Shown: positions 34,476-44,103, counted from the stretch's first letter. The stretch is 64,000 bases of DNA from KK5 sp034043675 (GCF_034043675.1 NZ_JAXCLA010000013.1:78827-142826), one strand, 5' to 3'. Made by a program: numbers and translations. Notes: generated by a model not told the origin, from the letters alone.

Positions 34476-34862
34476 ATGGACTACGAGACCGTCAGGCTGG
34501 TCCATCAGAGCGCGGTCCTGGTGTCGGTGGCGGGGTTCGCGGTCCGTGGCGCAGCGTCGCTGAGCGGGGCGGCCTGGGTACATGGTCGCATCGCGCGCTC
34601 CTTGCCCCACCTCATCGACACCGTTCTTTTCGCATCCGCCCTGGTGCTGATAGGGCTGCGTGATGGCGAGCAGCTGCGCGAGACTTGGCTGCTGGTGAAG
34701 TTGCTGGCTCTGCTGGCATACATCGGACTGGGCGGCATCACCTTGCGGCGGGGATTGCCCAGAATGCTGCGCAAAGGAGCCTTCGCAGGTGCCCTGGTCA
34801 CGGTCGCGTGGATGGCCTCGGTGGCTATCACCAAGAATCCGCAGGGATTTCTGGCCTGGTGA
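34476..34862 (+). CDS. SirB2 family membrane protein
   Basis: 128 aa, four helices: VRLVHQSAVLVSVAGFAVRGA, HLIDTVLFASALVLIG, WLLVKLLALLAYIGLGGI, AFAGALVTVAWMASVAI. The pattern of an N-terminal LxHQSxxxxSxxxFxxRG and LPHLIDTVL identifies SirB2. Function in this family is not settled. It follows the truncated cupin by 35 nt and precedes the MCP gene by 134 nt. Confidence 0.85.
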   Translation: MDYETVRLVHQSAVLVSVAGFAVRGAASLSGAAWVHGRIARSLPHLIDTVLFASALVLIGLRDGEQLRETWLLVKLLALLAYIGLGGITLRRGLPRMLRKGAFAGALVTVAWMASVAITKNPQGFLAW

Positions 34863-34996
34863 CGCGAGCTACGACCTCGTGGGTCAAATGCGAGATCGCG
34901 CCACATTCCGTCCATTCGCGGTTCCTTCCTTCAAGTCGTCCACGAAGCCGCTTTCCATACTTCGACCCACTCGCAATTCACCTCGGTGCATCTGCC

Positions 34997-36574
34997 ATGA
35001 CCATGCTCGGCCGAATGTCCATCCGATCTCGTCTGAACTCCGCGTTCTTCATACTGACAGGGATTACGGCCTGTTGCATCGTGATCGCCCTACAGCGACT
35101 GGAGGCAATCAACACAAGTCTGAGTCGGGTAGACGCCTCGGTCTTGCCGACCCTCACACGGATCTCCGTTCTGGACGAGCGCGCCAACCTCGTGGCACGG
35201 GATCTGCGCAACGCGCTACTGTTTACGGACGAAGCCAAAGTGGGCGAGGTGCTCGGAGAGGCCGATCAACAGCGCCGCGAGTTCGAGGGCACGCTGGCGC
35301 AGCTGGAGTCCGCCAAGGACAACTCCGCTGAAGCCAAGCGCAGCCTCGTAGCGCTGCGACAGGGCTTTGACGCCTATCTGCCCCTGCATGCGCGCCTTGC
35401 AGAAATGGTGCGGGACAAGGACCGCCGTGTTGCCGCGACGGAGTACCTGATCGGTCCGGTGCGGGATGCCCAACTGCGCTACATGACCTCGCTGGAAGCA
35501 CTGAAGGTCACTCAGTTCAAGTATCTGCATGAGGTGGTCGAGGAGGGCGAGCGAATCCACAGCGCAACCCGGTGGCTGTTCTATGTGCTGCTGCTTGTCG
35601 CGGTCGTGGCATCGCTGGTGCTTGCATCGCTGATCAGCCTGTCGATTACCCGACCGATCGAGCGCGCGGTGGGCATTGCCGAGCAGGTCGCACGTGGAGA
35701 TCTCAGGCGGCTCGAGATCGAGACCCAATCGGACGAGACCGGCCGTCTGTTGCTCGCGCTCCAGACGATGACGGACGAGCTGCAGGATCTGGTGCAGGCC
35801 GTGCGCAGCAGCTCGGAGGCCATCGCGACGCAATCCGAGCAACTGGCAGACGGGAATGCACACCTCAGCGAACGCACTGAGCGTCAGGCCGTCAACCTTC
35901 AGGAGACGGCCGCTACGATGGAGCAACTGACGTCGATGGTCCAGCGCAATGCGCTCGCCGCAGGTCAGGCCGCTCAACTGGCCGCCTCTGCCTCATCGGT
36001 GGCGGAGGCTGGTGGTTCTGCCATGCAGCGCGTGGTCGTTGAGATGGGTGAGATCTCCACCGGAGCCAGCCGCATCAACGACATCCTGGGCTCCATCGAT
36101 GCGCTGGCCTTTCAGACCAATCTGCTGGCGCTCAACGCCTCGGTAGAGGCGGCGCGAGCGGGACAGCTCGGACGTGGCTTCGCCGTCGTAGCGGCGGAGG
36201 TCCGCGTCCTCGCCAAGCGCAGTGCCGACGCTGCGGGGCAGATCCGCCGCCTGGTCGCGCATGAGGCCGCCGTTGTCGAGTCCGGCGAATCCGCCGTGCT
36301 ACAAGCGGGCCAGACCATGGACCGCATCGTTGCCGAAGTTCGGCATGTGCATCATTTGCTCAGGGAGATCAGCACGGCGAGTGCCTTGCAGTCCGATAGC
36401 ATCCAGCAGGTCGGTGAGGTCGTTGCGCAGTTGGACGATGCGACCCAGCAGAATGCGTCGCTTGTGGTGCAAGGTTCCACGACAGCTGTTGAATTGCTCG
36501 GTCAGGCCCGAAGTCTCAGCCAGGCCGTGTCGGTTTTCCGGACGACGCCGGCAGGTTCCCGCATGAAGGGCTGA
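34997..36574 (+). CDS. Methyl-accepting chemotaxis protein
   Basis: 525-aa receptor: first helix (about 12-30), periplasmic four-helix-bundle-type sensor with many Lys/Arg/Glu helices (about 31-190), second helix (about 192-214), HAMP (SLSITRPIERAVGIAEQVARGDL), and signalling domain with the hairpin tip IDALAFQTNLLALNASVEAARAGQLGRGFAVVA split across residues near 365-400. Ligand unknown. Two bases separate it from the GGDEF-EAL gene, implying co-expression. Confidence 0.93.
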   Translation: MTMLGRMSIRSRLNSAFFILTGITACCIVIALQRLEAINTSLSRVDASVLPTLTRISVLDERANLVARDLRNALLFTDEAKVGEVLGEADQQRREFEGTLAQLESAKDNSAEAKRSLVALRQGFDAYLPLHARLAEMVRDKDRRVAATEYLIGPVRDAQLRYMTSLEALKVTQFKYLHEVVEEGERIHSATRWLFYVLLLVAVVASLVLASLISLSITRPIERAVGIAEQVARGDLRRLEIETQSDETGRLLLALQTMTDELQDLVQAVRSSSEAIATQSEQLADGNAHLSERTERQAVNLQETAATMEQLTSMVQRNALAAGQAAQLAASASSVAEAGGSAMQRVVVEMGEISTGASRINDILGSIDALAFQTNLLALNASVEAARAGQLGRGFAVVAAEVRVLAKRSADAAGQIRRLVAHEAAVVESGESAVLQAGQTMDRIVAEVRHVHHLLREISTASALQSDSIQQVGEVVAQLDDATQQNASLVVQGSTTAVELLGQARSLSQAVSVFRTTPAGSRMKG

Positions 36575-36576
36575 AC

Positions 36577-38640
36577 GTGCAACCGATTCGGTCTGTCGCG
36601 ATCCCGCACGCAGCGGATCCGATTGGCTCCCACGGCACGCTGCCGGTGGTAAGTCGCCGCTATCGGCGGCTGGTGTACTCGCTGCTCGGCTCGCTGATCA
36701 CGATCGGCATCATCCTTTCCTTGGTGATGGCTTGGTCCAGCGCAGACATCCGGCGCAGCGCGACACCGCTGCTGCGAGAACAGGTGCCGGAGCTGCGCCA
36801 ACTCGCCGACCTGGAAGCCGCTTTGCTGAGGCATCAGCTCATTCTCAACAACTACTTTGCCGGATCCATCGACCGCGATGACTTTCTCGTTGGAGAGATG
36901 CAGGCACGCCTACAGCTCATCCGCCTCTTCGAGCAACTGGTGGTGCCGCTGAATGCCACCGGCCAACTGGCACCTGTTAATGGCAACGTCGTCGAGCTGG
37001 CGCAGCTCGCCGATGAGTTCAAGCGGGTGGACCGTGAGGCCTTGCGGCGGACGGCGCACCCGCGCGAGATCCTGATGCAACTCAACGCCGTGGTGAAGGC
37101 GCTGCAGGAGGAGTTGTCCGTCACAAGGCGCGAGCTCGAGACCAACCTGTACAGGGGAAGTGACCGCACCGTTGCCGCTATCGACAAGATAACTCTGCTC
37201 ATCTTCGGCTTCGCTGGCCTGACCGTGCTCACCTCGGGTTTCATGCTTTACCACGCTCGCGCCCGCTTCAATTCCGAGGGGCGACTCGCGTTCCAGGCCG
37301 CGCACGATCCGCTGACCGGCCTTGCTCACCGACGCGCTCTGGAGCACCGGCTCGGCGCCCGCGGCAGCAGCGGCAAGGTACTGGTGCTCGGACTGGTCGA
37401 CCGCTTTGATCGCATCGTCGGCGGGCTGGGGCATGCGCGCGGCGACGAACTATTGCAGGCACTGGCTCAGCGACTGATCAAGGTCGCTGCGGATTTCGAG
37501 GGTCAGGCCTTTAGCCTGGATGGTCCGACGGTGGCCTTGCTCTTCGAGCGGGATTCGCTGGAGAGTTGCGCCGACTATGCGGTCGAGCAGCTCCGGCGGC
37601 AGATGGCCGAGGCGTTCATACTCGATGGCCATGAGGTTTTCATCGACCTGACCCTGGGCTATGCCTGCGAGGACAGCGGCGAGGCGCAAGGCGAGCCCTT
37701 GCTACGACGTGCCGGAGCGGCGTTGCAGTCGGCGATGCGCATCGGCGGCGGCAGTGTGGTCGGGTATTCGTCGATGCTGCAGACGCTGTCGCTTGCGCGG
37801 CTGGATATGGAAACCGATCTCCGGCACGCCCTCGAGCGGGAGGAACTCGAGCTGTTCTACCAGCCTCAGCTCGATCTTCCGACCGGGCGACTTTCGGGCT
37901 TCGAGGCGCTCGTTCGCTGGCGGCGGTCGGGCCGGCTGGTCTCGCCGGCCGACTTCATCCCTATTGCCGAGGAAAGCGGACTGATCATCCCGATCGGCGA
38001 TTGGATCTTGGAAGAGGCTTGTCGCCAGGCCCGGCGATGGAACGAGCCGAACATGCACCAGGGACTGCCCGTGACGGTGGCCGTGAATCTGTCGATGCGG
38101 CAGTTCCGCAAGACTCAGTTCATCGAGTCCATCGAGCAGTCCCTGCGCAGATCTGAGGTTAACCCCACGCACATCGAGCTCGAACTCACCGAAAGTGCAG
38201 CCATGCACAACCCCGACCAGGTGCTGCAGCTCTTGCAGCGCCTGCGTGGCATGGGCCTGGCACTGGCGATCGACGACTTCGGCACCGGCTATTCCAGCCT
38301 GGCCTATCTGCAGCGCTTTCCGCTAGACAAGCTCAAGATCGACCAGTCATTCGTTCGCGAACTGTCGCGTGGCGACGATGCGGCGGCCAAACGCAATGCC
38401 GAAAACATCGTACGAGCGATGATCACGCTTGGCCATCAGTTGAACTTGCGTGTCATCGCCGAGGGTGTCGAGACCGAAGAGCAGATGCATCAGCTTGTGC
38501 AACTCGGATGTGACGCCATCCAGGGCTACCTTTACGGTCGCCCCGTTCCTGCTGTGATGGCACAGGAGTTCCTGCTGCGCGAGCGCCTTTCCCATTTGGC
38601 CCGACACGACGCGACATTGCTGAGCGGCCCGCCGCATTGA
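36577..38640 (+). CDS. Degenerate-GGDEF plus EAL cyclic-di-GMP protein
   Basis: 687 aa. First helix near 30-52, periplasmic-type helical region, second helix near 205-225, GGDEF domain (from about 240) and EAL domain (from about 415). HDPLTGLAHRRAL is normal for GGDEF, but the GG(D/E)EF loop is replaced by FSLDGPTVALLFE, so cyclase activity is unlikely. The EAL domain is intact: FEALVRWRR, DDFGTGYSSLAYL, FPLDKLKIDQSFVREL, EGVET. Predicted phosphodiesterase. GTG start at 36577. Confidence 0.92.
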   Translation: MQPIRSVAIPHAADPIGSHGTLPVVSRRYRRLVYSLLGSLITIGIILSLVMAWSSADIRRSATPLLREQVPELRQLADLEAALLRHQLILNNYFAGSIDRDDFLVGEMQARLQLIRLFEQLVVPLNATGQLAPVNGNVVELAQLADEFKRVDREALRRTAHPREILMQLNAVVKALQEELSVTRRELETNLYRGSDRTVAAIDKITLLIFGFAGLTVLTSGFMLYHARARFNSEGRLAFQAAHDPLTGLAHRRALEHRLGARGSSGKVLVLGLVDRFDRIVGGLGHARGDELLQALAQRLIKVAADFEGQAFSLDGPTVALLFERDSLESCADYAVEQLRRQMAEAFILDGHEVFIDLTLGYACEDSGEAQGEPLLRRAGAALQSAMRIGGGSVVGYSSMLQTLSLARLDMETDLRHALEREELELFYQPQLDLPTGRLSGFEALVRWRRSGRLVSPADFIPIAEESGLIIPIGDWILEEACRQARRWNEPNMHQGLPVTVAVNLSMRQFRKTQFIESIEQSLRRSEVNPTHIELELTESAAMHNPDQVLQLLQRLRGMGLALAIDDFGTGYSSLAYLQRFPLDKLKIDQSFVRELSRGDDAAAKRNAENIVRAMITLGHQLNLRVIAEGVETEEQMHQLVQLGCDAIQGYLYGRPVPAVMAQEFLLRERLSHLARHDATLLSGPPH

Positions 38641-39255
38641 GCTAGCCCCCTGGACCGCGCAGCGGGCGCCGTCTCAAAGGACCTGACCGATACGGGCAAC
38701 CGCAGTTTGGCAGAGTTCGTCGCTGGCGTCCGCCACAGCTTCTGATCCAGGAGGCGTCCTTCATGACGGGAGTTGCCTTGTCGGGTTGCGAGGACAGATC
38801 CTGATCCGTCGGAATGCCGCGATGCAGCAATTTACTGGCCGCTCCTGGAGCCGCAAGACCGATAAAAAAAATGCCCAGCGTAGGGCCGGGCGAATTCGAC
38901 TCCCATGAAGGAGGGAACATAGAGTGGGAGCCGAAGGTCGCAAGTAGCTGTTCCGACGTACTGCCGCGGCTCCTGCGGCGAGACAAATAGTGACGGTCGG
39001 TGTTTGTCTCCTCCACCGTCTTTTGTCCTTCCTTGTTTGCCCGTCCATGCCGGTGCGCCGCTCCGCATCGAAAGAAGCCTGGGCCAAAGACCTCTCCGTG
39101 CGGTACCGCTATCGGGTGATGGGCCGCTCAGGGACTTTCGCCAGTCGCGCGAGCCGATGGCCGGATCGGGGGAGCTCTCATCCCGATCTTTCCGTCGGGC
39201 AACGGTTCAGGTCTGCGCCTGCATTGTGTCTGCGAGCCTTGCCGCCGGCGAGGGG
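38641..39255. other. Spacer without a supported gene
   Basis: 615 nt. Contains the minus-strand terminator at 38864-38892. No open frame shows a ribosome-binding site plus family resemblance. Confidence 0.5.
38864..38892 (-). terminator. Rho-independent terminator (minus strand)
   Basis: Reading the minus strand: GCCCGGC, loop CCTAC, GCTGGGC, then A and eight T. Seven-bp stem with one G-U pair. It can end transcripts from the AhpD-like gene at 39256-39750, 364 nt upstream. Confidence 0.7.
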
Positions 39256-39750
39256 TCACGCCGCGGGCATCTTGCGGAAGCTCACGGCCATCCGATTCCA
39301 CGCATTGATGGTTGAAATCGCCAAAGTGAGTTCCACCAATTCGGCCGGTTCGAAGTGCTTGGAGACCTCGAGATAGACGTCGTCAGGGACGTGCGTGCTG
39401 GCGACCAGCGTCACGGCTTCCGTCCACGCCAGTGCGGCGCGCTCGCGGTCGCTGAAGAATGGCGTCTCCCGCCATGCAACCGTGCCGGCGATGCGGCGTT
39501 CGCCTTCGCTACTCTTGCGCAGGTCGGCGCTGTGAAGATCGATACAGAATGCACAGCCATTCACCTGCGATGCCCGCAGCTTGATGAGATTCAGTAGGTC
39601 AGCGTCGAGGCCCAGGCTGGAACTGGCCACCTCAAGCGCGATGAGCGCCTTGACGGCTTCGGGTGAGGCTTCGCGAAAGTCGAGACGGGTTTGCAAATTG
39701 AAATCTACGGCGTTGGTTATGAATCGCTGCTGCGACGCAGCCGGTGCCAA
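39256..39750 (-). CDS. AhpD-like/carboxymuconolactone decarboxylase family protein, second copy
   Basis: 164 aa, paralogue of the protein at 20423-20860: VNGCAFCIDLHSAD (CxxC-xxxH), FFSDRERAALAWTEAVTLVASTHVPDD and STINAWNRMAVSFRKMP align throughout. The TTG at 39750 is the only usable in-frame start seen for the full alignment; an internal TTG 19 codons later is nearer to the paralogue's start. No signal peptide. No adjacent partner gene. Confidence 0.8.
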   Translation of the reverse strand: MAPAASQQRFITNAVDFNLQTRLDFREASPEAVKALIALEVASSSLGLDADLLNLIKLRASQVNGCAFCIDLHSADLRKSSEGERRIAGTVAWRETPFFSDRERAALAWTEAVTLVASTHVPDDVYLEVSKHFEPAELVELTLAISTINAWNRMAVSFRKMPAA

Positions 39751-40021
39751 TAATTTAGTCCGCGCTCAGGCGAGCTGGGATGCCAATTTGACGAAGCTTC
39801 GTGGAGCCACTTGCCTCGCCGCTGTTGTGTCAAGGACTCTCATCGAGTAGGTGAAGGCAGCGTGGGAACTTGGAGTGACTTGGGCTGTAGCGTGGGTGGA
39901 TCGCTCTGCAAGGTCATGATCGTTCGACGCGACACGCGCGTCATCGGTGGCATACGGTGCTCAGCTCATGCGGCCAAGAGGCTGAAAGGCCAGCCAACGC
40001 AGAGTTCCGTCCGCTGGCGGC

Positions 40022-40624
40022 TTATGGGGTCCGACAAACGCGCTGGGCCGAACCCTTTCCCCAGCGAACCAGCGCCTCGCCATGCGCCAGCCAGACCTGG
40101 ATCCCGGGGGCGACGTAGCGCGAGCCGCTTGCACTGGGCGCGAGCCACAACACGACGTCCATGCCACCGCGCCTTGCGATTGCGGTTTCGGTGAAGGACC
40201 CCGTGGGGAAGAACTCCAGTTTTAGCAGATCACGGGTCGCTGAATCGCAGACGAATGTCGCCTGGCCGGATGCATCGACGAGCCGAAAGCGTGCCTGCAG
40301 TGCCGCGGTGCGCCTGACGGTGTGGTCGCGTACGCATTCCCACGGCAGGGCATCGGATAGGCAGCGCTCGCGTGTGGCGCTCCAGGTACGCTGTTCGCTT
40401 TTCAGGGCAGCCAATCCCTCGCCTGCCTTCCGCTGGGCGCTGGCGAAGGCGTCGACAAGCATGCGTTCGTCGTCTGCGAGCTCCGGATCGCCGCACACGA
40501 GGGCTTGCAAGCCCTGTGTCGCGGAACAGTCCGCCGCCGTGTCGCCCGCGAGAGCGGTTCTCGATGAGAACATCAGGACGATGCCGAGGGATAGAACAAG
40601 CAGCTGCATGGGGGCCTTCATCAT
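40022..40624 (-). CDS. LprI-MliC periplasmic lysozyme inhibitor-like protein
   Basis: 200 aa: signal peptide (MQLLVLSLGIVLMFSSRTALA), LprI domain (about 30-115) with paired Cys (DCSATQGLQALVCGDPEL, CLSDALPWECV), and MliC C-type lysozyme inhibitor domain (about 120-200) with ATFVCDS, DVVLWLAPSASGSRYVAPGIQVWLAHGEALV. Expected to protect peptidoglycan in the periplasm. Start ATG at 40624 (or 40621). It lies downstream of the broken nuclease on the same strand. Confidence 0.85.
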   Translation of the reverse strand: MMKAPMQLLVLSLGIVLMFSSRTALAGDTAADCSATQGLQALVCGDPELADDERMLVDAFASAQRKAGEGLAALKSEQRTWSATRERCLSDALPWECVRDHTVRRTAALQARFRLVDASGQATFVCDSATRDLLKLEFFPTGSFTETAIARRGGMDVVLWLAPSASGSRYVAPGIQVWLAHGEALVRWGKGSAQRVCRTP

Positions 40625-40806
40625 CCTCACCGAGGGCGTGGAGCGTAGTCGGCAATGTAGAGGGCGGACGGCTAGATTGCGAGGGAGAGTTCGCTCGCAA
40701 GGGAAGAATGTTCCTTCCGCGCTGCCGAATCGGCGCCGAAGGCGCGGTAAACGCGTCACCGGTCGCCGCGTTGCTGTCGCGACCGACGCCTCACATGCGC
40801 CGCTGG

Positions 40807-41240
40807 CTAGTTGCCACGAAGCGACGTGTTGAGCACGGTGGACAAATCGCGCGCCGTGACTGTCAGTTGGACCACGACCGGAGAATCCATGCGCGTGGCG
40901 TTGACCTCGCCGAGCACGTGATCCTCGGGATGAATGCACGGCACCGAGACGATCCGACAGGAAGCTTCTGCCCAAGCTTCCCGATAGGAAGTGTGGTTCG
41001 AATCGCAGGCATTGGCGCGAACCGCGGCCCGCAGCACAACGAGGCGGCTGAGGCAGGCCCGTATCAGACCTGAATCCCAGACAGAAGTAGCGGACCCTCG
41101 TTCCGACGAGGCTGGCCAGCCGCATACGATGCAATGCAATCTCGGTGCCGGACCGCTGCAATGTCCGTTGCACAGTCCCATGCGTTTAACGTGCAAGCGA
41201 TCAGACCCGGGACGAACGCAGCTGAGTTTGCCAGTTTCAT
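40807..41240 (-). pseudogene. S1/P1 nuclease, internally deleted and frameshifted
   Basis: The 5' piece (MKLANSAAFVPGLIACTLNAWDCATD) is a signal peptide plus the start of the mature nuclease, where the intact gene has LLASASNALAWGADGHR. The 3' piece in another frame, TSVWDSGLIRACLSRLVVLRAAVRA...EASCRIVSVP...ATRMDSPVVV...LSTVLNTSLRGN, aligns with the last 92 residues of the intact protein at 44104-44937. About 140 residues between them, including most Zn ligands, are missing. Its ATG overlaps the Lnt-like stop (ATGA), so it was once translationally coupled. Confidence 0.75.
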
Positions 41241-42631
41241 ATCTTCGCCTTCGCGGACCGAGACTTCAGTCCGACGCGACAGGCCGCGGCCAGCACGAAC
41301 GTCAGGGCTAGGCACGTCCAGGGAAAGACATCGCCTATCCGGGTGTAGAGCGTGGGACCCGGTCCGAGGGAAAGATCGGCTTGGATCCAGACCAATTGAT
41401 CAGTGTCTACGGCCTTCCTCGCGATCAGCCGCCCCTGAGCATCGCTAGCGGTCAAGAGGCCATTATTGGCCGCGCGCACCACGGCGAAGCCGTTCTCGAC
41501 GCCGCGCATGATCGCAGGCCGGGCGTGCAGCCAGGCGTCCGTGCCGAAATCCCAGGCGGGAACCGCCACCAGCGTTAGTCCGGTCCGCGCGTCCTGACGG
41601 ATCGTCTCCGGGAAATCCATGTCTTTGCAGATCTCCATGGCCATACCTCCACCCAGGACGCCGGGTGCGTCCCCCGGAGTGAATTGAGACTCTATCGGCT
41701 GCAGCAGGTGACGCTTGGCGTAAACGCGCCAGCTTCCATCGGGCGAGAAAGCCGTGGCGATATCGCCGAACGGTGCACGCTCGTGGAATCCTGCCACGAT
41801 CTTGGCCCCCGTCTGTGCCGATGTCGTCTGCAGGGGTGCGAAGACCTCCTGGCGCCATGCGCGTCTGGTCGCCAAGCTCTCCTCCGGCGCCACCAACAGC
41901 TTGGCGCCGCGCCCGCCGAGCTCCCGGGCAGCCGAAGCCAACGCAGTGGATGCATCCACGTTCAGACCCAAGACATCATCCTGGTCGGCGAAACGCGTCT
42001 CGGCCAGGGCGGCGACGCGAACGACGCTCGACTGCGGTTCGAGCAGCCTTGCGGCTCCGAACGTAATATCAACGGCGCACAGCGCAACCCCTGCGCCCGC
42101 CGCCGCGAATGCGGTCCGGCCGCCCCGTGCAGCAAGCGCCAGCGCGCTGGCAAACAAGCAGAGGATGAAGGTGACGCTGTACATCCCGAACAGGGACGCG
42201 CTCTGGAGGACCAGGGGCGCTGACATCTCGCTGTAGGCGATCGATCCATAGGTACCGTGCCGCGACAGCAGGCTCACGACGTAGTCCGCGGCGGTCCAGC
42301 AGGCAGGGAACGCGAGGAGGGCGGCGAAGGAGCCGCAGCCTCGCTGCACGAGACGGGCGAACAGGATGGCGAAAGGGAACAGGATCGGGCGCAGACCAAA
42401 AATGATCGCAATCGCCAAGGGTGGTGCATCGCCGTAGCACTGCGGGATGTAGATCTGGCCCGCGAGATAGGCGACGAAACTCGCCAGGGCCAAACGCCAA
42501 GCCGGCGTGTTGCCGAAGGCCAGCCACAACAGAGGAGCGGGTGCAATCCAGGTGAGCAGCCAGGCGTCGGCTAAGCCTTGCGAGAAATAGAACAGGACGG
42601 CACTCAGAGCCGCGCAGACCCACTCGCGCAT
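41237..42631 (-). CDS. Apolipoprotein N-acyltransferase-like (Lnt-like) membrane nitrilase
   Basis: 464 aa: about six N-terminal helices (1-205) and a carbon-nitrogen hydrolase domain (about 210-430), ending with a last helix. Candidate catalytic Glu-Lys-Cys: APEES (near 244), YAKRHLLQP, and MEICKDMDFP. Shorter than E. coli Lnt (512 aa) and divergent in the hydrolase domain, so it may be a paralogue rather than the essential Lnt. GGAGGAG precedes the ATG. Its stop overlaps the start of the decayed S1/P1 nuclease. Confidence 0.78.
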   Translation of the reverse strand: MREWVCAALSAVLFYFSQGLADAWLLTWIAPAPLLWLAFGNTPAWRLALASFVAYLAGQIYIPQCYGDAPPLAIAIIFGLRPILFPFAILFARLVQRGCGSFAALLAFPACWTAADYVVSLLSRHGTYGSIAYSEMSAPLVLQSASLFGMYSVTFILCLFASALALAARGGRTAFAAAGAGVALCAVDITFGAARLLEPQSSVVRVAALAETRFADQDDVLGLNVDASTALASAARELGGRGAKLLVAPEESLATRRAWRQEVFAPLQTTSAQTGAKIVAGFHERAPFGDIATAFSPDGSWRVYAKRHLLQPIESQFTPGDAPGVLGGGMAMEICKDMDFPETIRQDARTGLTLVAVPAWDFGTDAWLHARPAIMRGVENGFAVVRAANNGLLTASDAQGRLIARKAVDTDQLVWIQADLSLGPGPTLYTRIGDVFPWTCLALTFVLAAACRVGLKSRSAKAKI

Positions 42632-43068
42632 GTCTTCTCCTCCAGGTCAATCAACTTGGTATGTAGTGCAGTGGCGAATGGGCGAGGTCGAGCTCGAACG
42701 GCACCCAAAGCGGCGTGCGCGGTTGACGGCCGCTTCACGCCTGAGCAGCAACCCCGGCCGGTGCGGGTATGGTGGCGGAACGGGCGCTGGCGTGGGAGAG
42801 GGCGGCCACACCTACCGGCAGGCTTGCGGTGACTGCCGTGGTGGCGGCGCAGGAGGCGAGGCGGAAGGTGGTTGCTTTTGTCACGGGGCACTTTCGTGGC
42901 AGAGGTCTGACGGTGGCGGCACTTTCGGGCCTGACACCCCCGATGCGCCAGCAGCTTGCGATCGGTCGCGCAGGCAATCCGACGAACTGCATAGAACGTC
43001 GACAGGCCGTAAGTTGCGGCGGTGGCCTCAACGCCTACAAGATCACAAGGTATCCATTGCGTCGGTCG
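42632..43068. other. Region without a supported gene
   Basis: 437 nt upstream of the Lnt-like gene. GC-rich; long open frames on both strands have compositions of antisense shadows. It probably includes the decayed 5' part of the integrase remnant that follows. Confidence 0.4.
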
Positions 43069-43203
43069 CGCATCCGTACGGCGCAGGACTTGCTCGTCTA
43101 TGCCGATGTCGCCACGATCATGACCCACACCCATGTGCCAAAGGTAGGCGGCGACGGCTTGCGCAGTCCGATGGATTCGTTGGCGGCGCGCTCCAAATCC
43201 TGA
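43069..43203 (+). pseudogene. C-terminal fossil of an integron integrase/tyrosine recombinase
   Basis: The frame ending at TGA 43203 reads IRTAQDLLVYADVATIMTHTHVPKVGGDGLRSPMDSL. Integron integrases end IRTVQELLGHSDV-(K/S)TTMIYTHV-GGxGVRSPxD, so identity is high but the tyrosine itself (Y in MIYTHV) is H here and catalytic upstream parts are not recognisable. No attC-like site seen nearby. It marks a former mobile recombination platform. Confidence 0.6.
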
Positions 43204-43289
43204 ATCGGAGCTCGAACGAGCTGCGGTATGCCTTCGTGCGGTTGACGAATCCCGTAGCGCGGAGGCGGTCTGAACAGCCGGAGCTTCAT

Positions 43290-43322
43290 TAAAAAAGCGG
43301 CCCAGCCGAGAGGCTGAGCCGC
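43290..43322 (-). terminator. Rho-independent terminator (minus strand)
   Basis: Minus strand: GCGGCTCAGCC, loop TCTC, GGCTGGGCCGC, then TTTTTT. Strong 11-bp stem with one G-U. It may end transcription from the genes at 43619-44937. Confidence 0.7.
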
Positions 43323-43477
43323 ACAAAGTCTCGACGCTGTCATCACGTTGAGACTCCTGCTCAGGGAGGAAAAGCAGGGCCCCTCAGGGCACTTGCAGTC
43401 TAGGGGGAATGAGCTGTTCAGGCGCATCGGCTCCCCTCGTTTCGGGTGGTCTTGCCCTTCTCGAATCGTCAAGACGT

Positions 43478-43621
43478 CCGTTCTGGTGCCCGCGGAAGGC
43501 TCGCTCACTTCGCCGCGCTGCGCGCGACGATTCGCCTGGCGAACAGGCCGATCCTGTTCAACGAGTTTCCCGACGCCAGCGTCGAAGTAGTCGTGTTGGT
43601 GGCGATCAAGGCAGACGCCTA
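43478..43621 (+). pseudogene. Possible C-terminal fragment of an unknown protein
   Basis: Plus-strand codons give FAALRATIRLANRPILFNEF and then PDASVEVVVLVAIKADA to TAG. The composition is protein-like and unlike its antisense shadows, but there is no start codon, ribosome-binding site or recognised family. It ends just as the convergent minus-strand gene ends. Confidence 0.25.
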
Positions 43622-43978
43622 GCCCGGAAGCGTCGGCGTCACGTAGTAACTCGGCACGCGCCAGACGGTGCGTGCCGGCCACCAGGCGCCGCACCGGACG
43701 AGCGCTTCGCTGTTGGTCGCCGGGGCCACTTGGATCGAATTGCCGCACGCGTCTCGCAGGTCCACCAGGTTCTTGGCACCGCTCGGCGCAGCCGACACGA
43801 GGAAGGCCGGAGAGCTGCTCTTCGGTGCCTTGTTCCACCACTCGGACTCGCCGACGACGAGGAGGGTAAGGGTCGCGATCGCAGCGACAGCTACCAGCCT
43901 CACGGGGTGACGGGACCAACCCGTGTCGCTTGTGCCCGGCGCGGGCACGTCCACCTGTTGGTCGATCGCATGGCCCAT
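43619..43978 (-). CDS. Small membrane-anchored hypothetical protein
   Basis: 119 aa. ATG at 43978 with GGGAGA upstream (MGHAIDQQVDVPAPG). One helix (RLVAVAAIATLTLLVV, about 25-41) and an extracytoplasmic tail with two Cys (DACGNSIQV, VRCGAWW) that could pair. No family recognised. Same strand as the S1/P1 nuclease, 125 nt downstream of it. Confidence 0.5.
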   Translation of the reverse strand: MGHAIDQQVDVPAPGTSDTGWSRHPVRLVAVAAIATLTLLVVGESEWWNKAPKSSSPAFLVSAAPSGAKNLVDLRDACGNSIQVAPATNSEALVRCGAWWPARTVWRVPSYYVTPTLPG

Positions 43979-44103
43979 GGACTTTTCTCCCTGATCAGCG
44001 ACCCGCCGCAGCAAGGTCAATCGCATCGGTCGATGTCGCTGACGCGATCCAGGTGCTCAATGATGCGTCGATCCGGGGCGCCGTGAATGTTGAGGCTTGA
44101 CCG

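Noticed and set aside
42604..43326. Open frame antisense over the integrase fossil
   Set aside because: Composition of a shadow; the plus-strand remnant explains the sequence better.
43409..44086. 225-residue plus-strand open frame
   Set aside because: Overlaps the better supported minus-strand gene; Arg-rich, no family resemblance.
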